Shown here in pieces: positions 58,215-64,000 of a stretch of 64,000 nucleotides of DNA. The notes beneath the pieces are model-generated. The model searched no databases, was not told the DNA's origin, and saw only the letters and a program-made list of their open reading frames with translations. Position 1 is the first letter of the stretch, and the number at the start of each line of letters is the position of its first letter. The stretch is from Coccinella septempunctata (Eukaryota; Arthropoda; Insecta; Coleoptera; Coccinellidae): NCBI RefSeq assembly GCF_907165205.1, contig NC_058191.1, positions 7,442,501 through 7,506,500 on the forward strand, given 5' to 3'. Position numbers and translations under genes: made by a program.

Positions 58215-58776
58215 AAAGCTTTCCGAAGACACAGAGAGAGACACAAAGAACACTAATAATAGTAGTACGAGAATTCGTCGATTCGAAAACGTCGTCAGTA
58301 GGAGATGAGAAATATAGTCTGATGACGTGACCTTGGTTATTGAAAAAGAAGCAGTTAAAATCGCTTCTAGATAGGAAACCAAGGAGAAAATGTTTAAAAG
58401 GATGGCTTTTGAAAGGAGACCAATTTTGCTATATCAGTCTATTAACCTATTGGTAACTTATCACTGTCTGTATTTGAGACAGAAGTACGTAGGATTTCTT
58501 GATCTTTGATAAAGTGAAGTAGGTTAATAACATAAATTTGGCATAAAAACTTCAAATTCTCTTGCGCCTGATCGTTCGGATTAAAATGCGCCTTTTAAAT
58601 CCTGTCACCGAGTCACTTGTTGCTGATTTTTTAACTTCCTTCAATTTAGCAAGCAAGACACCATAATCATGATTATGAGTTCGTCAACACGAAACACACG
58701 GACGTTGCCATTGGTTATTTGCATGTTGCAGATGCAGATCGACTTCTCTCTGTGTCTGATGTGGCCGGCTCTACTT
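58215..58776. mobile_element. Second PIF/Harbinger relic
   Basis: It parallels 13860-14480 and the right terminal repeat near 16240-16290: ACACAGAGAGAGACAC, the transposase N-terminal segment (decayed KKKQLK...SLLDRKPRRKC), the convergent MADF tail on the minus strand (about 58540-58680), and the right end CTCTCTGTGTCTGATGTGGC. The left terminus is truncated near the neighbouring element. Both coding parts are dead. Confidence 0.62.
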
Positions 58777-59064
58777 AATCTAATCCCTCCGCAGGGTGCA
58801 GAGACATAATGATTTAATGAAATAGAAACACCTCTTCATTTCAGTTCAAGAAATATGCAATGTTTTGTTTTTTCAACGTATTTGTGTTTATTTGGTTGGT
58901 AACGCTGACTCAGCACCTGAGGGTACTAACAGGCTATATTGCTTCAAACATCCGTTTTCTTTATGGTAGTTACATTCTCATACTCTCTTTCTCCAAAAAT
59001 AAAAATGAACTTTTTTGACAACACACTTTTATGCAAAATTTTCAGACTATGAGTATTGGAAATC

Positions 59065-59415
59065 TAAATTGAGAAGGGAACTCCATTAAATGGGCTATCA
59101 TCGATCGGAAGGTTTGTAGGTAGACCGGTTTCTGGCTTAATTACCGTCATCAGTACCGAATACCGTCGATTATGACAACCAAAATGCAAAACTTATATGC
59201 AATGACTCGATTTTACGCAAATCACTGGGAATTGGAAAACGCGTTCGTCGCCATAAATAAGATGAGTGAAAAGTCTAACGTCCTGAAAGAAGCACATTGA
59301 GAAGTGAACTGCAGGAAACGTACTGTCATCGATCGAAAGAGTAACAGGTAGACCAGTTTCTGACTTATTTGCTGGCATCAGTACCACATAACTCAAGTCG
59401 AAAGTGAAAACCAAG
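59065..59415. repeat. Two diverged tandem units of about 220 bp
   Basis: The blocks 59070-59160 and 59291-59382 share GAGAAG(G/T)GAACT, CATCGATCG(G/A)AAG, AGGTAGACC(G/A)GTTTCTG and CATCAGTACC in the same order. The period is about 221 bases, with two copies only. Confidence 0.6.
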
Positions 59416-60104
59416 CAGAAAGCACGCCACTGACGTCGTCAACCGTTTTTCTTCCTTATCTCACCAAACGCAATTTTTCAACACGATAAGCCCATTGACA
59501 ATTAAAAGTTATGTCAGCGTGTGACCGTATAGAATGTACTGGTATCAAGGTCTTTCGTTTTATCATCGATCAAGAATGAATGGGACGGATTCTCTAGTGC
59601 AAGCAAGTTTAACTAGCTTATTTTGCAGCTGGGAAGTAACCTCGGTTAAAACTACTATTTCGGTAGCTTGAAGGATATTTTAATCGTAATTTTCAAATCG
59701 AAGTCCACCTGCGGATTTGTTCTATGCGGAGAATTTTTATTGATATACAGGGTTTTCCACGGTGAGTGGTCTATTGGCCGTTTACGGAGAACGGAATAGG
59801 ATTGTTCTGAAAATTTGGGTACTATTTAATAAAAACTGAAACGTTATTTCATATGGAACAACCTATTTATTATAACTTTTTTAGTTTCTCTAGCCCCTTC
59901 TGCGTATTCTCTTGTATATCTTACTTCATTGCGTGGATATGAGTAATTGGAAAAGCCTAAATCCATTATACGAGAGCTTTTTATCTCATTGGTCTCTTTC
60001 TACCGTGTGTGTGGAAAAATATTTTGAAGGCAAGTGTTAGACTGCAAGCTGTTTTTTGGATACTCGCAAAAAAGCTCTCACATATTCTACTGATAGTTGA
60101 GAAA
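59416..60104. other. Unassigned DNA
   Basis: An ACAGGGTTTTCCACGGTGAG word near 59750 resembles a miniature element end but has no partner here. No gene was recognised. Confidence 0.35.
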
Positions 60105-60373
60105 GGATTGCGACTTTAGATCTATTGTGCCTCCATCAGAGCCTTATCACTGCTGCATCTACAGCTCGTCCCTCAGCTCCAGAGCTCCAATGAACTCCAG
60201 TATCTGGGGGGGCTTCAAGGAGGCTAGGTTGTTGTTTATCCCTATATTTTCTTGTCCAAGGCATTCTTTACGTTGTCTTGGCGAAGCACTCATTGATCAA
60301 TAAAACAGGAGCTTACTCTTCTTCCTCAGATAATCTACACTTGTAAGTTTCTGAGAAACGCGTCCTCATCATA
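60105..60373 (-). pseudogene. RNase H-type retrotransposon C-terminal fragment, mariner host site
   Basis: This region aligns with 53560-53830: both contain AGATCTATTGTGCC-like, CTCCAGAGCTCCAAT and GTTTCTGA words in order, and the minus strand holds the same decayed knuckle region. The match breaks at CTCATCA-TA, where the mariner starts, and resumes after it (61647) with TATG(A/C)TTT. The mariner therefore inserted into this fragment. Confidence 0.62.
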
Positions 60374-61646
60374 CGAGGATGTATTGATATCTAGTTAGCT
60401 TAGACCAGTTCCATACATAAAAAAAATATTGCGTTACCATAGCAACGGACAATAACTATTAGAAGTGTCAGCGTGAAGTTTGAGGTTAAAAAAGTAAACC
60501 AGAGTTACACAATAATTCAAAAGAAAGAAGATGTCCACCGAAATTGTGAAAATCGAAAAATTAGAGAATCGTGCCATAATACAGTACCTGTATTCAAAAA
60601 GAATAAGAGGTAAGCAGATTTACAAAGATATGCTTAATACCCTTAGCGATCAATGTCCTTCGTATGCGACCGTGAAAAATTGGACTGCAAGCATCAAAAA
60701 AGATAAATTTTTCATTGAGATGATGACAGATCGGGAAGGCCAGTTTCTGTGTCAGTCCCCGAAAATATCGATGTAGTTCATGATATGATTTTATCAGACC
60801 GTCGAATTGGCTGAAACGGATATCTGAAGAACTGAATATTTCATACGAACGCGTTCATCATATAGTTCACGACAATTTGGGCATGAGAAAAATTGCTGCA
60901 AAATGGATCCCCAAATGTTTGAATGTTGACCAAAAGCGTGCAAGGGTAGAAGCATCGCGTTCGATCTGTGCTCGATTCGAAAACGATGTAGACTTCTTAA
61001 ACCGAATTGTTACTATGGATGAGACCTGGGTACATTTCTACGATCAAGAAACAAAGCAACAATCGATGGAATGGCGACACTCTGGTTCTCCAAGACCTAA
61101 AAAGTTTAGTCTCCAAAAATCTGCCGGAAAAAGTCTTATTTTTCTGGGATTGCTGTGAAGTGATCATGATTGATTTTTTGGATACAGGTAGAACAATAAC
61201 CGGAGATTACTATTCGACATTACTGACCACTCTATGGGAATAAAATAAAGAGAAAAGACGCGGAATGCGTGTTTTGTTTTTGCAGGACAACGCCCCTGTA
61301 CACAAATCTCATGTTGCCACGCAAAAAATTCATGATTTATGGTTTGAATTATTAGAACCCTCCCCTTATTCCCCAGATTTGGCTCCATCCTACTATCATC
61401 TCTTTCCTCAACTAAAAAAAAGTTTAAAAAGTCGTAAATTTTTTTCCAACGTGGAGGTAATAAAAACTGTGGGAGTCTGGTTTGCAGAGCCAGAAGAAAC
61501 ATTTTTTTGAAAGTTCTAGAGACGTTGCAGGTTCGCAGTAATAAATGTATCCAATCTAGAGGAGAATATGTTGAGTAATAAAATATATTGACATTGAAAT
61601 TTTGTTTTGTGCTATAGTAGGCTAGGAATTTTTCAATATATCCTAG
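60374..61646 (+). mobile_element. Dead mariner-family transposon
   Basis: The left inverted repeat is CGAGGATGTATTGATATCTA and the right end reads as the complement CTAGGATATATTGAAAAATT. TA is duplicated on both sides (60372-60373 and 61647-61648). Its 1.27-kb length is normal for mariner. The transposase is broken. Confidence 0.9.
60531..61510 (+). pseudogene. Mariner DD34D transposase, inactivated
   Basis: The ATG at 60531 opens the helix-turn-helix DNA-binding part (IIQYLYSKRIRGKQIYKDML). A frameshift follows near 60750. The central part reads HIVHDNLGMRKIAAKWIPK, then the catalytic block IVTMDETWVHFYD with the first Asp. The second Asp is in VLFLQDNAPVHKSH. In the third block, PDLAPSYYHLFPQLKKSLK, the expected catalytic Asp of SDYH is Tyr. 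At least two frameshifts and the missing Asp make it non-functional. The frame reaches its end near 61510. By family the enzyme cuts and pastes at TA. Confidence 0.9.
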
Positions 61647-61654
61647 TATGATTT

Positions 61655-62000
61655 GTGAGTAGACCAGAGACAGGCTGCTCTCTTGGATCGATTCATTCCT
61701 TCATGACAGAAAAATCAGGGTCAGGGTTGGTGATGTTCTCCGGTCTTGTGTTGAAAATAACAATTGACTCAAGCAAGGTTCTGTTCTTGATCCTATCCTC
61801 TTTTAGCTGTACCTACACGTCGGATCTGCCCTGTCTAATTTGTATTAGTTGTCTTCTGTTCGCTGACGATGCCAGGTTGTACGATGCTCCTTTGCTTAAT
61901 CATAACTTGATACAGGTGAACCTTAACAGACTGTGCAGTGGGCTAAGGAATGACAGGAGTCGATAAATGTTTTGTGCTGCACATTGGCCAGATCAACCTA
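61655..62000 (+). pseudogene. Non-LTR reverse transcriptase fragment
   Basis: The plus-strand frame has the LSWIDSFLHDR-like start in one frame, then a decayed GSVLDPILF and, in another, CISCLLFADDARLYDAPLLN followed by LNRLCSGLRND. FADDARL is motif C with both catalytic Asp residues. The fragment covers motifs B to D only. It begins almost at the edge of the mariner-bearing RNase H fragment, so it may be a separate insertion. Confidence 0.72.
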
Positions 62001-63040
62001 CTATGAGGTGTTGAGGTTCGCTTCGTGTTCTTCTATCACATCAGAGTCTTCATGTGGGCAAAGTTTAACTGGATAATATCTACAGTTTTTCATCCGTCCG
62101 ACGATGCTATTTTAATTGCGGAACACGTATCGTGGTTTAACAACTCATGTTACTGAAAATCATATATGGGAAGGTTGATGGACTTTTTCTTCGATTGGAG
62201 CGGCCTGTTCTAAAGCTTACTCCATCTGCTAGTTCTTAACGGCGATCATAGGTTTCACTGCCATCAACCTAATGTTCAAATACTGCCTCATTCTCAGTTC
62301 GTTACTAAAAACAATCAGATATGAAGTAGGCTTTAGAACAGGGGTGGGCCAATCGACGAAAAGGTCCAATTCCGGCAACTTTTTCCCAATTCTGTTTTCA
62401 GTGCAATTATAGATTTTCATCAAGCATCGGCCACATCTATTCAAAATTTAAAATTTGTTTTCTCATCTAATGAACGGTGACAAAAAAATTTGGGATCTTT
62501 CTGTGTATAAAACGAATGTTTCTGCTCAATTTGTAATGTTTGAAAACTCGAAAATCTCAAAGCGCTCAGCGGACTTTCAGGTACGTTCAATCCAATTTGC
62601 ACATTTCCACATGACTTCTCCCGAACGCAGGGGAACGTCGCCAACAATCGAAAGGATTTCTCAGTTGTCACTCCACCATGACGTGGTGGGTGTGATCCCT
62701 CCGTTATCCTCAATAACCGCGCTTTGGCAAAATACGGAATGGACGCCTCCATTTCCCGTTTCGTGTGGAAGTGACCCGCGACCTCCGAGCCGCACCAAAT
62801 AGTTAGCACCTAAGGGTGAAAGCACACGTCGACTTTTTATCAGTCTGTCATAGTGTTTATGTAAATAGAGAAGGTGAAGTCTATGCAGAGCTGTATAAGG
62901 AATGAAATTAGATGGTAGTCGATAGGAAAATTTCTCTGTCAGATGTCGCTACGGTGTATTTATACATACATCATATCCGATACCGACAACGAATAAGGGG
63001 AGCCAGCAATTCATTCTCGTTTCTTTGACGAAGAAGTTAT
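62001..63040. other. Unassigned, with a GC-richer core
   Basis: The part 62590-62810 is richer in G and C and is open on both strands (115 codons plus, 122 codons minus), but neither translation shows a known domain or flanking splice sites that I trust. It may be decayed transposon or a non-coding host element. Confidence 0.3.
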
Positions 63041-63046
63041 GTTGCT

Positions 63047-63079
63047 CTGACGAGGTCAAATGAGACCGAAACCATGGTT
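63047..63079 (+). ncRNA. Hammerhead ribozyme-like core
   Basis: The order matches the consensus catalytic core: CTGACGA (CUGANGA), a 4-bp stem II GGTC/GACC around AAATGA, GAAA, then a 3-bp stem III ACC/GGT closed by only two bases, and T79 at the cleavage position. A very short stem III with a two-base loop is also known in hammerheads of repetitive elements. Stem I is weak: of the first six positions only about four can pair, one as G-U. Activity is therefore doubtful without a dimer or further flanking structure. Confidence 0.5.
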
Positions 63080-63689
63080 GGAATCTAATCTTTGTAGACG
63101 AAATGGAATTTTTGGTAATACTTTGAGCGATGGTAGTTTGTTAGGTAATTATGAAGAGCAGATAGAACTGTGCTAGGTCGGTTAAAAAAAATCGAACTCA
63201 CAGATTCCGGGTTTCAGATTACGAGAATGAAAACGAGAAGTCGGCAGTTCTCTTACTCTTCCAAAAAAAAATGGGAAAATTTCGTTCCTGTCAAAAAAAG
63301 GCTTTGATTTAGCCGAAAACGATGATTTTATATATTGTTTACATCCGTAAGAGTTGTCATTGCCGCCATGATATTTCAACATACGAACTGTCAAACTTTG
63401 CAAACTATGCAACGTTGCCAATAGTACATATGTGTAGTTAAATTGAAGAAATTAGTTCTAATATTGCTTGGAAGAATATGTTCTTATTCAATATTTTCAC
63501 GCATTGGCATATCAAATTAATATGGAGCTGTACAACCCCCATAACCACCTAACCCTTATATTAGGAAAGGTTAGGTTGAGTGTAAGGGTTTTGTCAAGGC
63601 GTTTTTTCAAGGATCTTTTTCAAAAACGCGGTTAAATGTTAAATTCTTTATCATTCATCACTATTCGTGTCCTAACTTCTCGAAATATT

Positions 63690-63785
63690 CAGTGATAGCT
63701 AGTGGCCAAGAGGACTGGGGAAATAAAATCCTTTATGAGATGCCGACGTTTCGACCTTTATTTCTGGTCTTTATCAAGGCTATTC
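63690..63785 (-). repeat. Hammerhead-like repeat of the Penelope-associated type, copy 2
   Basis: On the minus strand it reads CCTTGATAAAGACC, a loop, GGTCGAAACGTCGGCATCTC, then ATAAAGGATTTTATTTCCCC. It is the same unit as 41560-41648 in the opposite orientation. The core carries T and A at the two positions that are C and G in the consensus, plus one extra A before stem II. Confidence 0.55.
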
Positions 63786-63913
63786 ATATGGAGTATCCCT
63801 TATATTCTCTAGAAACATACATGAAACCATGTCGTCAAGTTTGAAATGTTTATGTGGGCATTTGTCATTAAATAAAATTATTGGAATCCCTCATTAGGGC
63901 TCTTCATCTAGTG

Positions 63914-63977
63914 AAAACATATCTTCCATAACAAACAATTGTTGATTTTTGATTGTTTGTTATGGAAGATATGTTTT
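63914..63977. repeat. Perfect 26-bp hairpin at the window edge
   Basis: The arms 63914-63939 and 63952-63977 are exact reverse complements (core ATATCTTCCATAACAAACAA), with a 12-base loop. No flanking duplication can be judged because the window ends. Confidence 0.85.
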
Positions 63978-64000
63978 TACATTACTTTTAATTGTAGTTG

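Noticed and set aside
62441..62809. Overlapping 122-codon minus and 115-codon plus frames
   Set aside because: Long frames in a GC-richer patch are expected by chance. No domain, exon borders or repeat evidence.
1..64000. tRNA, rRNA, CRISPR arrays, bacterial-type promoters or operons
   Set aside because: None was recognised; the transposon types and GT-AG introns point to animal nuclear DNA.

Overview
This window is AT-rich nuclear DNA from an animal, almost certainly an arthropod and most likely an insect. The evidence is the repeat content: a Ty3/gypsy element, Jockey-, CR1- and RNase H-type non-LTR retrotransposons, PIF/Harbinger relics with a MADF partner, a mariner, and many miniature TA- or TNA-duplicating elements. 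A beetle is only a guess. No rRNA, tRNA, CRISPR array or bacterial-style operon was seen, and only one short stretch looks like a host protein-coding exon (minus strand, 51040-51177).

Layout. 1-11.2 kb is a three-layer nest. A minus-strand Ty3/gypsy relic (LTRs at 2339-3001 and 10981-11193) was entered by a plus-strand Jockey-type element (3115-8027), and a PIF/Harbinger-like miniature element sits in both an LTR and the Jockey copy. The gypsy relic lost protease, RT and RNase H. It keeps Gag, integrase and an OARD1/TARG1-like macro domain read in frame after the integrase C-terminus. 11.2-20 kb holds a Harbinger relic with internal tandem repeats, a CR1-type 3' end split by a 282-bp inverted-repeat element, and several palindromes. 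20.3-23.4 kb is a long inverted-repeat element with a second 1.77-kb transposon in its terminus; a near-identical inverted copy of the second lies at 36.9-38.7 kb. 24.5-27.4 kb contains RT and RNase H-element fragments.

The centre of interest is 29529-35892, an apparently complete 6.36-kb element with terminal inverted repeats of about 444 bp and a 3-4 bp target duplication. It carries one minus-strand, three-exon gene that splices in frame to about 1570 residues. Its N-terminus has two tandem C-X2-C...H-X2-C fingers encoded in different exons. Its C-terminal third has the acidic landmarks of a FEN1/XPG-type PIN nuclease, and the tail is very acidic. I do not recognise a named transposon superfamily built this way. 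It is the best candidate for an undescribed mobile system, with the nuclease-like protein as its putative transposase.

38.7-53.5 kb is mostly unassigned AT-rich DNA with miniature elements, a plus-strand RNase H fragment and the candidate host exon. 53.5-64 kb holds a second Jockey copy flanked by a 42-bp duplication, a second Harbinger relic, a dead mariner inserted in an RNase H-type element, an RT fragment, and a short sequence matching the hammerhead ribozyme core at 63047-63079. Most coding remnants are broken by stops or frameshifts; the large gene at 30-35.4 kb is the striking exception.
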